The notes: generated from the sequence alone by a model not told the origin. Positions 1-9,134 are shown, counted from the first letter of the stretch. The stretch: DNA of 64,000 nucleotides from Maribacter vaceletii (GCF_003634105.1 NZ_RBIQ01000008.1:372001-436000); one strand, 5' to 3'. A program made the numbers and translations.

Positions 1-729
1 TTCAATCCAACCTTGAACAACTAATGCTGCACCTAATGTTGCCCTTCCTGCATCACCTTCTCCACTATTATACTTAATACTTAAATTTTCATTAGAAACA
101 ATAGATTCTAATTCACTTGTAATGAAATTAAAAGTTTCCTCAAAAGTAGCTCTTGGAGCTAATAGCTCATCTTCAGTAGCAGTGTTTCTATCCAAAGGTT
201 CTAGTAAAATTGGAAGTCCACCAACATGCATAAAGTACTCGCTATAAAAATATGCCCTTAAAAAACGTACTTCATCATATCTTTTATTATAAAAATCTTC
301 TGATAAATTTTCTTTATTTTCATCAAGCTTTAAAAGTGCTGTATTACACTTTCTAACCTTTGTGAAAAAAGATTCCCACGAGTATCCATTTGTAGGACCA
401 TGACTACCAAACCATGCTCCAGTACTACTACTTCCTGGTACTTGGCAAATACCTTTCCTCCATTGGTAAGCTGTGTAATAATGACTAATATTATAATCGT
501 CCGTATAATAATCTATTTGCTCACTAAATCTATTAAATTGTGGTATTTCACTATATAAATCATTAATAAAAATATCTGCATTAGAATCAGACGCCCATTG
601 TGTAGCATCTGTAAGTTTAGCTTTATTTGTATTTTCTAAAAACTCTTCACTATCACATGATGCTACTAATAACACCAAGAATAAATAAAGAATAGAATTC
701 CATTTTCCTTTATATATTATTTTTTTCAT
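1..729 (-). CDS. SusD/RagB-family outer-membrane lipoprotein, 3' end outside window
   Basis: The frame is open from an ATG at 729 to the left edge, giving 243 residues. SusD proteins normally have 450-600, so the C-terminal half is missing here. A lipoprotein signal is visible: a charged start (MKKIIYKGK), a hydrophobic stretch and the lipobox LLVASC, then acidic residues (DSEEFLE) as in many SusD proteins. Later segments such as KRYDEVRFLRAYFYSEYF match the TPR-like SusD helix that follows the ligand-binding region. The gene starts 33 bp after the SusC stop codon, the standard arrangement, and the product should form the lid of that transporter. The substrate (glycan or other oligomer) cannot be told from this half. 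Confidence 0.93.
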   Translation of the reverse strand, partial: MKKIIYKGKWNSILYLFLVLLVASCDSEEFLENTNKAKLTDATQWASDSNADIFINDLYSEIPQFNRFSEQIDYYTDDYNISHYYTAYQWRKGICQVPGSSSTGAWFGSHGPTNGYSWESFFTKVRKCNTALLKLDENKENLSEDFYNKRYDEVRFLRAYFYSEYFMHVGGLPILLEPLDRNTATEDELLAPRATFEETFNFITSELESIVSNENLSIKYNSGEGDAGRATLGAALVVQGWIE

Positions 730-761
730 TTATAATTATTTTTTGTAATTATCTATATTAA

Positions 762-3700
762 TTATAGTCCAATATTTACTCCAAAAGCAAATGATTTACC
801 TACTGGATATGCTCTTTCCAAATCTCTATACCCTAATTCTGGGTCAATAAAATCTAAACCACTAAAAGTTAATAGGTTTTGCCCTATTACATGTAGTCTA
901 ATAGAGTCTACACCTATTTTTGAAGTTAAAGAAGAAGGTAATGAATATCCAAGAGTTAAAGTTTTTAAACGTAAATAACTAGTATCTTCCATCCAAAAAT
1001 CTGAATTTTGACCATTATTAGGTGTTGGCGCTGTAGTGGCTCTAGGGTATCTTGCATTTTGATTATCTGGTGTCCATCTATTATCAAAATATTCATATGC
1101 AAAATTACTTCCGTTATTACTAAATGGAACCGTTAAAAATGTACGCATACTAACGCTTGATTTTGCTGCTCCTTGAAAAAACAAGGATAAATCAAAGCCT
1201 TTATAATTAAAAGAAGAGTTAAAGCCAAATGTCATCCCTGGATATTGAGAAGGGTCTCCAATCACTGTCTCATCATTTACATCTATAATTCCATCTGGCA
1301 CACCATCTGGCCCACTTAAATCTGCATAACGTATATCTCCTGGGCGCAAATCTCCAAATTGCACCACATTATAACCATCATCCGAATTAATAAAACCATC
1401 TCCATTTACATCATCTGACGTTGAGAAAAGTCCTAATGATTTATACCCAAAAGGAGTTCTATAAGGGCGTCCTGTTAAGGTTCTATTAGGGTTATCTCTT
1501 TGGGCATCCGATTGAAATGTTTCTACCACTTCATTTTTAGAATAACTAAAATTTGCTCCTAAATCCATAATTAAGCCATTCTTAAACTCCTTATGTGTAC
1601 TTACCGCTATTTCAAATCCACGGTTGTTCATTTCTCCTTTATTTTCCTGTGCTATTGCCAACCCATATTCTACTGGCAAAGTAACTTGAGGGCGAAGAAG
1701 CATATCTGTTCTATCTTCTCTGAAATAATCGAATTCTACATTTAGTAATCCGTTCCACATAGATAAGTCAAAACCAACATCTAACTTAGTTGCTATTTCC
1801 CATGTAATATTTGGATTGGATTCATTAGGAATTCTTGATCCTTGTACTACCGAACCAGATCCAAAAGCATAAGCGTTTCCACGTAAATCATAACCATCTA
1901 AGTACTGATAATCCGCTATTGTAAAATTCCCATTATTTTCAAAATAAGGTAGGTTTCCAGATTTACCCCAAGAACCTCTTATTTTTAAATTATCTATACT
2001 AGATATATTACTCATAAATTTTTCTTCAGATACTCTCCAGGCAGCCGAATATGCTGGAAAAAAGCCCCATCTAGAACCTGGTGCAAAAGAATAATGCCCA
2101 TCATATCGACCAGAAGCCTCAACTATATATTTATTTTTATAACTGTACCCTAATCTGTATACATACCCTATTTCACTTTGAGTCCATGATGACCCACCAT
2201 TACTAGAGTCTAACAAATCTGAACTCCCTAAATTTAATTCGTCTATATCTAATCCAAATCGTTCTCTTCTAGCACTAAACCAGTCTCCTTCTTTTTCAGT
2301 TGCTTCTGCTACAAACAAACCTGTTATATTATGATCTCCAAAAGTTCTTTTGTAATTAATATAACCTTGATAAGTATACCCTTTAAACCTATCATTTCTA
2401 GTTCGGAGCCATGTAAAAGGAGCTCCATTTCCTTCTTGATTAGACACAGCATCTGTAAAAGTGTAAGGTGTAGAACTTAAATCTATATTTTGGTAAACAA
2501 ATGGCACATGAAAACCTTTATTATGTTTTGTATTAGTATCAAAACTAAACACCCCTTTTAAACTTAATCCTTTAACAAATGGAATATCTTGTTCAACAGC
2601 AATGCTACTTAATAATGTATTTTTTTCTGTTTTATCATACCCGTTAGAATTTAATACCCCTACAGGTGTGCTTGCAGAAGATTCCCCCCACTTATCTCCA
2701 CCTGGATACACTAATGATTGCGTTGGCACAAATTTGTAAAAACTTCTAAACAAATGTGGCAAATTTTCATTTGCATCAATACCATCTGTATCTTCGATAG
2801 AACCAATAAGAGACATACTAATTTTAGTAGTTCCAGATACTTTTGCCTCTAAGGCCAGGTCATAATTATATCTTTGATACCCTACTGGTTCAAAAATTCC
2901 TTCTTGCTTAAAACGATTTAAAGCTCCTCTATAAGTAACAAATTCTGTTCCTCCTCCAATTTCTATACCATTTGTTGTAACTGGTGTAGTTTTTCTATAA
3001 ACGTCTGTGAAATTTGAATCTGGATATAGAAAAGGGTCATCTTGATGTAAACTTGGATAATTTGCAATTAAATTTGGATCATTAGGTGGCGTTGCTCCAT
3101 TAGGGTTATCATTAAAATACCCTTCATTTTGTATAGCCATATAATCTCTTGCAGATACCATTTCCGGAAGGTAAGTTGGCTTTTGAAAACCAACAGATGT
3201 ATTAATTGAAACCTTAGGCTTACCAAGTTTTCCTTTTTTAGTTGTAATAAGAATTACCCCATTTGCTCCGCCAATTCCAAAAGGAGCAACAGCTGCCGCA
3301 TCCTTTAAAACTGTTATAGTCTCTATAGAACTTGGGTTTATTTGTTGTAAATTATTTCTTCTTATTCCATCAACAACAATTAATGGTGTAGTACTACCTG
3401 TAGTAACTATACCTCTAATATTAATATTTGGACTATCATCTCCTGGCGCCCCTCCATTTGGCCTCATATTTAAACCTGTTACGCGCCCCGCTAATGAACT
3501 AGATACATTAGAAACAGGAATTTCAGAAACTTCTTTTGCTTTTAATGTACTTATAGAACCTGTTACTGTCGCTTTTTTCTGACTAGCATATCCAACAATA
3601 ACAACTTCATCTAAACCAGCAGCATCTTCTTCTAAGACGATATTTATAGAAGTTTTTTTGTTAATAGAAACTTCTTTTGTTTTAAAACCTATGTAACTAA

Positions 3701-4265
3701 ATACTAAAACACCATCACTACTAGCTTCAATTTCATATTTACCATCAAAGTCTGTTTGCGTACCTGTTGTTGTGCCTTTTACTATAACATTTGCTCCTGG
3801 TAATGGAGCACCGTCATCATCAGTAACAATACCTGATACCGTAAAATTTTGCTGTTCTAGTTTACTTTTACTCTTAATTAACTTTTTGTGTTGCTGTTTT
3901 AAGTTATCACTTTTCTTTAATACAATTTGTTTTTTCACCAAAGTGTACGAAATATTACTTTTCTTGAAAAGAATATCTAATATTTCTTTTATTGGAGTTT
4001 TCTCTACTGTTATGGATACTTCTTTTGAAACATCAATTTCTCCAGTGATATAAAAAAATTTAAATTGACTTTGTTTTTCTATTTTATTTAAAACACTTTC
4101 AATAGATTCTTTTTCTATGTTTAGTGATATTTTTTTATTCTGTGAATAAGTATTGGCATTAACATTAAATAACACCAGAACAAATAACAATAATGAGAGT
4201 TTCATTTCTCTGTTCTTTTTTAAAAAGTTTCCTAGAAACACAGAAAACCTGTCTGTTTTTTTCAT
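762..4265 (-). CDS. SusC/RagA-type TonB-dependent transporter with N-terminal STN signalling domain
   Basis: This is an outer-membrane TonB-dependent transporter of 1167 residues. In order it shows a signal peptide (about 20-41), an STN domain (about 45-115), a CarboxypepD_reg-like domain (about 142-215, VSGIVTDDDGAPLPGANV), a SusC signature with TonB-box-like region (DEVVIVGYASQKK), the plug (about 240-345) and a 22-stranded barrel. The STN domain normally contacts a FecR anti-sigma factor, and fecR- and fecI-like genes lie directly upstream on the same strand. Import of substrate is therefore probably coupled to its own expression. SusD follows 33 bp downstream. The start chosen leaves 20 residues before the hydrophobic core. 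The ATG at residue 21 (MKLSLLLFVLVLF) would give a more typical signal peptide and is a good alternative. Confidence 0.95.
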   Translation of the reverse strand: MKKTDRFSVFLGNFLKKNREMKLSLLLFVLVLFNVNANTYSQNKKISLNIEKESIESVLNKIEKQSQFKFFYITGEIDVSKEVSITVEKTPIKEILDILFKKSNISYTLVKKQIVLKKSDNLKQQHKKLIKSKSKLEQQNFTVSGIVTDDDGAPLPGANVIVKGTTTGTQTDFDGKYEIEASSDGVLVFSYIGFKTKEVSINKKTSINIVLEEDAAGLDEVVIVGYASQKKATVTGSISTLKAKEVSEIPVSNVSSSLAGRVTGLNMRPNGGAPGDDSPNINIRGIVTTGSTTPLIVVDGIRRNNLQQINPSSIETITVLKDAAAVAPFGIGGANGVILITTKKGKLGKPKVSINTSVGFQKPTYLPEMVSARDYMAIQNEGYFNDNPNGATPPNDPNLIANYPSLHQDDPFLYPDSNFTDVYRKTTPVTTNGIEIGGGTEFVTYRGALNRFKQEGIFEPVGYQRYNYDLALEAKVSGTTKISMSLIGSIEDTDGIDANENLPHLFRSFYKFVPTQSLVYPGGDKWGESSASTPVGVLNSNGYDKTEKNTLLSSIAVEQDIPFVKGLSLKGVFSFDTNTKHNKGFHVPFVYQNIDLSSTPYTFTDAVSNQEGNGAPFTWLRTRNDRFKGYTYQGYINYKRTFGDHNITGLFVAEATEKEGDWFSARRERFGLDIDELNLGSSDLLDSSNGGSSWTQSEIGYVYRLGYSYKNKYIVEASGRYDGHYSFAPGSRWGFFPAYSAAWRVSEEKFMSNISSIDNLKIRGSWGKSGNLPYFENNGNFTIADYQYLDGYDLRGNAYAFGSGSVVQGSRIPNESNPNITWEIATKLDVGFDLSMWNGLLNVEFDYFREDRTDMLLRPQVTLPVEYGLAIAQENKGEMNNRGFEIAVSTHKEFKNGLIMDLGANFSYSKNEVVETFQSDAQRDNPNRTLTGRPYRTPFGYKSLGLFSTSDDVNGDGFINSDDGYNVVQFGDLRPGDIRYADLSGPDGVPDGIIDVNDETVIGDPSQYPGMTFGFNSSFNYKGFDLSLFFQGAAKSSVSMRTFLTVPFSNNGSNFAYEYFDNRWTPDNQNARYPRATTAPTPNNGQNSDFWMEDTSYLRLKTLTLGYSLPSSLTSKIGVDSIRLHVIGQNLLTFSGLDFIDPELGYRDLERAYPVGKSFAFGVNIGL

Positions 4266-4320
4266 ATTTTAGTATGATTTTGATTAGTTATTTTACAATT
4301 CGGTTAAAGTCATTTTTAAT

Positions 4321-4352
4321 CGAGAAACGTTCCCGCGTTTCTCGGTTTTTTT
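4321..4352 (+). terminator. Hairpin between fecR and susC, oriented for the plus strand
   Basis: A 9-bp perfect stem (4321-4329 with 4336-4344, CGAGAAACG) has a 6-nt loop and is followed on the plus strand by seven T. Both flanking genes are on the minus strand, where no T run follows the stem. As an intrinsic terminator it would therefore act against antisense transcription. For the sense transcript it is only a strong mRNA hairpin between fecR and susC. Confidence 0.55.
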
Positions 4353-4373
4353 AGTTTTTAAGTCAAGTCATAT

Positions 4374-5504
4374 CTATATTGGTTTTTTGATTATTATTTT
4401 GTTATCTATTATTTCATAATTAAATCTTGCACTTTCTTTAAAGGTATCTAATAGATCAATTATAGATTCGTCCTCAAAATCTCCTTTAAATTTCAAGTTG
4501 TTTAATTTTGAATATTCATTTTCAATTTTAACATTATATTTTCTTTCAATTTTCTTAACTACATCTTTAAACTCTTCATTATCAAACAACAATCTTCCAT
4601 TTCGCCACCCCAAGTATTTATCAATATCAATATTTTTAACTGTTATATTCTCCTTAAGCAAAGATGCCTTTTGACCAGGAACTATTTTTATATGAGTTTC
4701 TAAATCACTCTTCAATAGTTGTTTATATACAACTACACTTCCTTCTGCCAACACAGCATATGAATCCGTGTTTTTATATGAATTTACATTAAAATGGGTA
4801 CCCAAAACCCTAACTCCAATATCATTAGTATTTACTATAAAGGGATGTTCTTTATCTTTTGCCACTTCAAAATATGCCTCACCTTTTAAGAAAATTTCTC
4901 TTTCTTTTCCTTTTATAAAATTTACCGGATACTTCATTGTAGTACCGGCATTTAAGTGAACCATAGTTCCATCAGATAATGTAAGATTAAATGTTCTTCC
5001 GTACGGAATACTAATTTCATTGTAGACTAAATCGGTGACAGTCTTATTATTTAAATAATTAATTGTTGCTCCATTCTGTTTTCCTACAACCTGTCCTTTT
5101 GCTACTAAGTTTTGCTGATTTTCTATATCAATTATAACCTTTTCACTATCACTCGTTTTAAGAATGATTGCCTGCTCTGCTATAATTAATTCTGAATTTG
5201 ATTCTGCTGTACTACTCTTACTATTTATAAACCAAAAAGACACAGAGATAATTACGGTTATAATTGCTGCGTATTTTATATAATTAATAAATGAATATTT
5301 ATTAACTTTTTCATCTTGAGTCGATTCGGAAATGATTTTTTTCCAAATTTTATCTTTCATTTCAGTATCATAGTTTAAATCCCTAAGCAATATTTGTTTA
5401 TCTTGAAAAGACTCCAAATAATTATCTAACAGAGCTCTTTCTTGCTTTGTACATTCCTCATTAATGTATTTTTTAAAAAGATTTTTTACTTGTCTCTTAT
5501 TCAT
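4374..5504 (-). CDS. FecR-family anti-sigma factor
   Basis: This is an inner-membrane anti-sigma factor of 376 residues. The cytoplasmic N-terminal part (1-70) would bind the ECF sigma factor encoded just upstream. One membrane helix follows (about 76-93, YAAIITVIISVSFWFI). The periplasmic FecR domain (about 165-265) contains the typical LSDGTMVHLNAGT and FLKGEAYFEVAKD segments. A C-terminal DUF4974/STN-like region (about 300-376, LLFDNEEFKDVVKKIERKY) would meet the STN domain of the transporter. It lies 200 bp downstream of the sigma gene behind a palindromic terminator and 108 bp before susC, so the three genes form a cell-surface signalling cassette that may be transcribed in separate units. 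Confidence 0.95.
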   Translation of the reverse strand: MNKRQVKNLFKKYINEECTKQERALLDNYLESFQDKQILLRDLNYDTEMKDKIWKKIISESTQDEKVNKYSFINYIKYAAIITVIISVSFWFINSKSSTAESNSELIIAEQAIILKTSDSEKVIIDIENQQNLVAKGQVVGKQNGATINYLNNKTVTDLVYNEISIPYGRTFNLTLSDGTMVHLNAGTTMKYPVNFIKGKEREIFLKGEAYFEVAKDKEHPFIVNTNDIGVRVLGTHFNVNSYKNTDSYAVLAEGSVVVYKQLLKSDLETHIKIVPGQKASLLKENITVKNIDIDKYLGWRNGRLLFDNEEFKDVVKKIERKYNVKIENEYSKLNNLKFKGDFEDESIIDLLDTFKESARFNYEIIDNKIIIKKPI

Positions 5505-5598
5505 AAAAAATTAAACTAAATTATGTTTCACAAATACTAAGTACCTAAAATCGACTCTTGGTACACGTCCATTCTTATTTTTTTTGATGTTTTATCAA

Positions 5599-5635
5599 AA
5601 AAAAAGATAAAATATTAAATATTTTATCTTTTTTT
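5599..5635 (-). terminator. Palindromic terminator downstream of the ECF sigma gene
   Basis: An 18-bp perfect inverted repeat with a single-base centre (A at 5617) runs from an A stretch into a T stretch on both strands, so it can end transcription in either direction. It lies between the ECF sigma gene (stop at 5705) and fecR. It would separate the two transcripts or lower read-through into fecR. Confidence 0.7.
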
Positions 5636-5704
5636 AAGGCAAAAAATATGAGTTTATCATTCTTAAACAAATAATGTTACTTCACCAATAAAATTAAATT
5701 AGAG

Positions 5705-6289
5705 CTACATCGAAATAGAAAAATAAATAAGAAAAATATGGAGTACTACTTCCTCGGATTGAAGGCTCAATTTTATTTTCTGAATGCCCTTTGATATTTG
5801 ATTTTTAACAGCTTGTATAGTAATACCTAACTCGTTTGCTATTTCCTGATTAGATTTATGCTCAAATCTGCTTAAGATAAAAATTTGTCTACACCTATTT
5901 GGGAGATGTTGTTCTATAATTTCCTTAATTAATTCTTCTAATTCCAGATATTCCATTCTTTGAGAAATATTCAAAGAAACGTCAATCAAATTCAGTCTTG
6001 TTAAATCTTCATTGGAAATTTTCTTATTTCTAATATGGTTGAATATTTGATATTTTACACTTTGAAAAAGATAGGGCTTTAATTTCTTTATATCAGATGT
6101 ATTACGTTTTGACCAAAAATCTATAAAAATATTTTGGATTATATCTTCACAAACCTCTTTATTATTTAATATTTTAAAAGCATAATAAAACATGTCTTTT
6201 GAATACCTATCATATATTTCCTTAAAAGCAATTGTATCTCCACTTATAACTTTCTCTAGTATAATATTATCCGGAAGGTTTTTTGTCAT
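5705..6289 (-). CDS. ECF RNA polymerase sigma factor, FecI/Bacteroidota type
   Basis: This protein of 194 residues directs RNA polymerase to a small regulon, most likely including the downstream susC/susD. Region 2 is visible at about 22-95 (AFKEIYDRYSKDMFYYAFK, then EDIIQNIFIDFW). Region 4 with its helix-turn-helix is at about 130-180 (SNQEIANELGITIQAVKNQ). The extra hydrophobic tail after region 4 (VVLHIFLIYFSISM) is common in Bacteroidota ECF factors that pair with a FecR protein. The gene heads the cassette and is followed by fecR. The protein is typical in length and intact. Confidence 0.95.
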   Translation of the reverse strand: MTKNLPDNIILEKVISGDTIAFKEIYDRYSKDMFYYAFKILNNKEVCEDIIQNIFIDFWSKRNTSDIKKLKPYLFQSVKYQIFNHIRNKKISNEDLTRLNLIDVSLNISQRMEYLELEELIKEIIEQHLPNRCRQIFILSRFEHKSNQEIANELGITIQAVKNQISKGIQKIKLSLQSEEVVLHIFLIYFSISM

Positions 6290-6441
6290 TTTATTACAAA
6301 CAATAATTATAAATTATGAAGTAAATTCATACGAAATATAGTAATTTTTTAATATTTCTATTATAAAATTACTATAAACTCAAAAAAAAACAAAAAACCT
6401 AATTTGGATTAATTTGTTTATTTAAAAAAATAAAAAAATAA

Positions 6442-6552
6442 GAAAACATATATACCTACTGCTTTTACACTGGACAAAAACAGCCTAATTACAAAGAAAA
6501 ATACCTAAACTATAACGTTATAGAAGAAAAAGTTGCTGAGCTATTAAATTAA
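6442..6552 (+). pseudogene. Orphan C-terminal coding remnant of an unidentified gene
   Basis: The plus strand reads 36 codons without a start codon, from just after an in-frame stop at 6439 to a TAA at 6550. The composition is protein-like and unlike the low-complexity DNA before it (YTGQKQPNYKEKY, later VIEEKVAELLN). A terminator palindrome follows 18 bp later, as expected after a real gene. The simplest reading is the 3' end of a gene whose upstream part was deleted when the sigma/SusC locus or its neighbour was inserted or rearranged. I do not recognise the parent family. Confidence 0.45.
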
Positions 6553-6570
6553 ACTACAGTATTCATTAAA

Positions 6571-6606
6571 AAAAGCCCAAAACATAAATTTATGTTTTGG
6601 GCTTTT
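6571..6606 (-). terminator. Bidirectional palindromic terminator
   Basis: A perfect 36-bp palindrome is centred between 6588 and 6589. Its G+C-rich core (GCCC/GGGC) is flanked by A and T runs, so it can work in both directions. It serves the lipoprotein gene that ends at 6629 on the minus strand and would also suit the plus-strand remnant that ends at 6552. Confidence 0.85.
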
Positions 6607-6628
6607 AATTTAATATTGTTTTCTACAA

Positions 6629-8272
6629 CTAGAACTTATTCCTAACGTCTTTAAATTTACCTTCTACAGAAACGTTTCCAGATTTTTTAACGTCTCCAAA
6701 TATATTTACTACAGAATCTTCTCCAATAAATTCTATTGTAGCTCCATCATTAAGAATTAAATCTCCGTAAATTATTAAATTACCTTCTACACGCATAGTT
6801 GCTCCAGAATTAACAACAATGTTTTTTCTACTATTATTTCTACCAACTACAAATGTTCCATTCATCTCAAATAAAGCATTAGAATTAACACCAACTTCAT
6901 TTTTAACAGTCCAAGAACCACATAATAATAATGAACCATTAACATTTAAACTGTTAAACCTTTTAGAACCTCTATATTCTAGTGTTTGGTTACTATTTAC
7001 ATTTAAGTTTGCACTTCCAGAAAATAAAGATAATTGAGAACAACGATTAGCTAAACTTTCATCTGGTTTATTTAATTTTATAATTTGCAAACCTTCTTTT
7101 CCAGATGCTGCAAAAACATAATCTCCTTTTGTAGCAACATAATTTACAGAACCTTCTAATTGAATAATACCAACTAAATCTGTATTATCATTTTGTTCTT
7201 CTGATAAACATAATCCTGCACCACCATTTGCCATTAACAAAACACCCTCATTAGTTGCAACCGAATTTGTAACAACATCTCCTGAATCTACCCCATTAGG
7301 GTTAATTAATATTGGAATATATTCTTTTAAAGCTCCAGTTGCAATACTATATACTCCTGCTCCTTTAGCTCCTTCTGCAACTACAATATTATCACCAGAA
7401 AAATCTAACGTTCTTTTCGTATTTATTCCAAAATCACTATCAATAGCAATCTCTTTAACAATATTTAAATTTAAGTCTAATACTGCTACACCTTTACTTG
7501 CGTCTAAAACCGCAACATTATTATCTTGAACAGCTACAGAACGTAAATCTAAAAATTCAGATTCATTAATAGAGTTTAGTGTACTCTTATTATAAATAGA
7601 CAAAGTTCCTTCTTGTCCACTAGTTACGTATACATTATTACCTTCAACGACAACATCTGTTGCATTGTAACCTTCTTGGAATACATATTCAATATTTGTT
7701 GTTCCAGCAAACCTGCCACTTGAAGCAGCAATTTTACCTAAAAAAGAATTTGAAGTTGCTCTTACAGATAATTCTGCATCTACACCACCTGCAAAATACA
7801 CATATCCATTATTATATTGAATAGAATTTATATCTGCATTAGAATAGTACAATCTTGATGTTACTCTTGGGTTATTTGGATCACTTACATTAATAATGTC
7901 CATTGCACCAGCATAGCCATCTTCTACTGTATTATAAGATACATAAGCATAGTCTCCATCTACATGTACATGCGATGCTGTAAGATTTTCTCCTCCTTTA
8001 AAAGAAGGGGCATCTACCTGTGCTACAAGAGTTAAAGGATAATCTCCTGCTATTTCTTCATCTTTTGAAGTTAATCCAGATTTTCCTGATGTAGAAGCTT
8101 CTTCAAAAATATCTAAAACACCAGCATTATCATAAACAATGCTATTTTCTAGCGCTTGTTCACTTGCTTCAATTGTAATATCATCTTGGGTTTCACTGAA
8201 TACTGTAGTTTCATCTACACACGATGTCATTAAGCCTAAAAAGGCTACTACATAAAAGGGGGTCTTTTTCAT
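6629..8272 (-). CDS. Lipoprotein with LVIVD-type beta-propeller and C-terminal beta-helix
   Basis: This protein of 547 residues has unknown substrate and an exported lipoprotein signal (FLGLMTSCVDE). Residues about 75-405 repeat the pattern of LVIVD/beta-propeller proteins: short 'hvhvdGdYAYVSY' strands followed by 'DIINVSDPNNPRV'-type turns. Residues about 425-547 change character into a regular series of short hydrophobic strands and N/G turns (SLNVNGSLLLCGSW, GDLILNDGATIEF), as in right-handed beta-helix or polymer-forming domains. A -7 element at 8315-8322 lies 43 bp before the start and a strong terminator follows the stop. The likely role is a surface-anchored binding or scaffold protein. 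No enzymatic motif is visible. Confidence 0.75.
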   Translation of the reverse strand: MKKTPFYVVAFLGLMTSCVDETTVFSETQDDITIEASEQALENSIVYDNAGVLDIFEEASTSGKSGLTSKDEEIAGDYPLTLVAQVDAPSFKGGENLTASHVHVDGDYAYVSYNTVEDGYAGAMDIINVSDPNNPRVTSRLYYSNADINSIQYNNGYVYFAGGVDAELSVRATSNSFLGKIAASSGRFAGTTNIEYVFQEGYNATDVVVEGNNVYVTSGQEGTLSIYNKSTLNSINESEFLDLRSVAVQDNNVAVLDASKGVAVLDLNLNIVKEIAIDSDFGINTKRTLDFSGDNIVVAEGAKGAGVYSIATGALKEYIPILINPNGVDSGDVVTNSVATNEGVLLMANGGAGLCLSEEQNDNTDLVGIIQLEGSVNYVATKGDYVFAASGKEGLQIIKLNKPDESLANRCSQLSLFSGSANLNVNSNQTLEYRGSKRFNSLNVNGSLLLCGSWTVKNEVGVNSNALFEMNGTFVVGRNNSRKNIVVNSGATMRVEGNLIIYGDLILNDGATIEFIGEDSVVNIFGDVKKSGNVSVEGKFKDVRNKF

Positions 8273-8314
8273 AAAAGTAGGTTGTTTAATTAGATTTGGG
8301 TTCTAACGTAACGT

Positions 8315-8322
8315 CAAAATTA
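8315..8322 (-). promoter_or_regulatory. -7 promoter element of the beta-propeller lipoprotein gene
   Basis: The minus strand reads TAATTTTG, a full match to the Bacteroidota -7 consensus TAnnTTTG, 43 bp upstream of the ATG at 8272. I see no TTG at the expected -33 spacing, so this is a partial match only. Confidence 0.4.
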
Positions 8323-8424
8323 AACTTTATGTATGCCTCCGCCTGTATTTTTCGATGAAATACACTTAGGTGTAGCTATTTAACACTATACTACAGATAA
8401 GTTTTGCTTTATTTTTAAAGTAGT

Positions 8425-9075
8425 TTACAATTTCCCCATTCTTTCTAAAGCAATAAGTATAATAATAGGGACAGCTAACAACAAAACAATTAGAGTATCT
8501 GTAACCAATAAATTAGGCATAAAAAGCAATGTTACTACATAACCGCCAATTGCCCCTCCAAAGTGTGCAGTGTGGCCTATATTACCCAATCTACTTTTCA
8601 TTCCATATATTGAATATAACAAATACCCTATACCTACAACATATGCCGGTAACGGAATAGGAATAAACATAATACCTAAACGCATATTTGGTTCTAATAA
8701 TATTGCCGCGTATAATATACCTGTTACTGCCCCACTAGCTCCAACTGCAGAATAATACGGCTCATCTTTATGAAAAAACAATGCCAATAAGCTACCCGCA
8801 GCAAGGCTAACCATATATACTAAAAGAAATTTAGCCGGTCCAAAATAATCTATAACAACATCGGCAAAAAAATAAAGCGTAAACATATTCATAAATAAAT
8901 GAGAAATATCTACATGTAAAAAACCAGAAGTAAACATGCGTTCCTTTTGCCCAGCTTTAATTGGACCTATACCAAATTTATAACGCTCAAAAAAAGAAGT
9001 GTCATTAAACCCTTTAAAAGAAACTATAATATTGGCAGCCATTACAGCAATAGTTGCTACATGAAGATTGTTCAT
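8425..9075 (-). CDS. Rhomboid-family intramembrane serine protease
   Basis: This protein of 216 residues is of minimal rhomboid size, with about six membrane helices. The catalytic serine sits in GASGAVTG (Ser114) and the catalytic histidine in HTAHFGGAIGG (His171). The helix-2 motif HLFMN (His59, Asn63) supplies the oxyanion side, so the protein should be active. It cleaves membrane-spanning substrates within the lipid bilayer, but its substrate here is unknown. It is divergent from the lipid A-type acyltransferase gene and shares a compact promoter region with it. No distal domains are fused. Confidence 0.93.
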   Translation of the reverse strand: MNNLHVATIAVMAANIIVSFKGFNDTSFFERYKFGIGPIKAGQKERMFTSGFLHVDISHLFMNMFTLYFFADVVIDYFGPAKFLLVYMVSLAAGSLLALFFHKDEPYYSAVGASGAVTGILYAAILLEPNMRLGIMFIPIPLPAYVVGIGYLLYSIYGMKSRLGNIGHTAHFGGAIGGYVVTLLFMPNLLVTDTLIVLLLAVPIIILIALERMGKL

Positions 9076-9098
9076 TATCTAAAAATTTATATACCTTT

Positions 9099-9116
9099 CA
9101 AATATAACTATATTTG
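9099..9116. promoter_or_regulatory. Back-to-back -7 elements of the rhomboid and acyltransferase genes
   Basis: CAAATATA at 9099-9106 is the minus-strand -7 element (TATATTTG) of the rhomboid gene. TATATTTG at 9109-9116 is the plus-strand -7 element of the acyltransferase gene. Together with the 2-bp centre they form a near-perfect 18-bp dyad, so the two polymerases would compete for the same DNA. Confidence 0.5.
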
Positions 9117-9134
9117 CCAATTATAATATAGAAT

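Larger units (their letters stand above)
6290..6628. other. 339-bp gap between sigma gene and lipoprotein gene
   Basis: The part next to the sigma gene (6290-6440) is very A+T-rich and should hold that gene's promoter, but I find no clear -7 element. The rest holds an orphan plus-strand coding fragment (6442-6552) and a palindromic terminator (6571-6606), both listed separately. No complete gene is present. Confidence 0.7.

Noticed and set aside
3772-4053. Plus-strand open frame of 93 codons antisense to the SusC gene
   Set aside because: It is fully inside a well-supported SusC gene, shows Ser/Leu/Phe-rich shadow composition and has no promoter or family resemblance.
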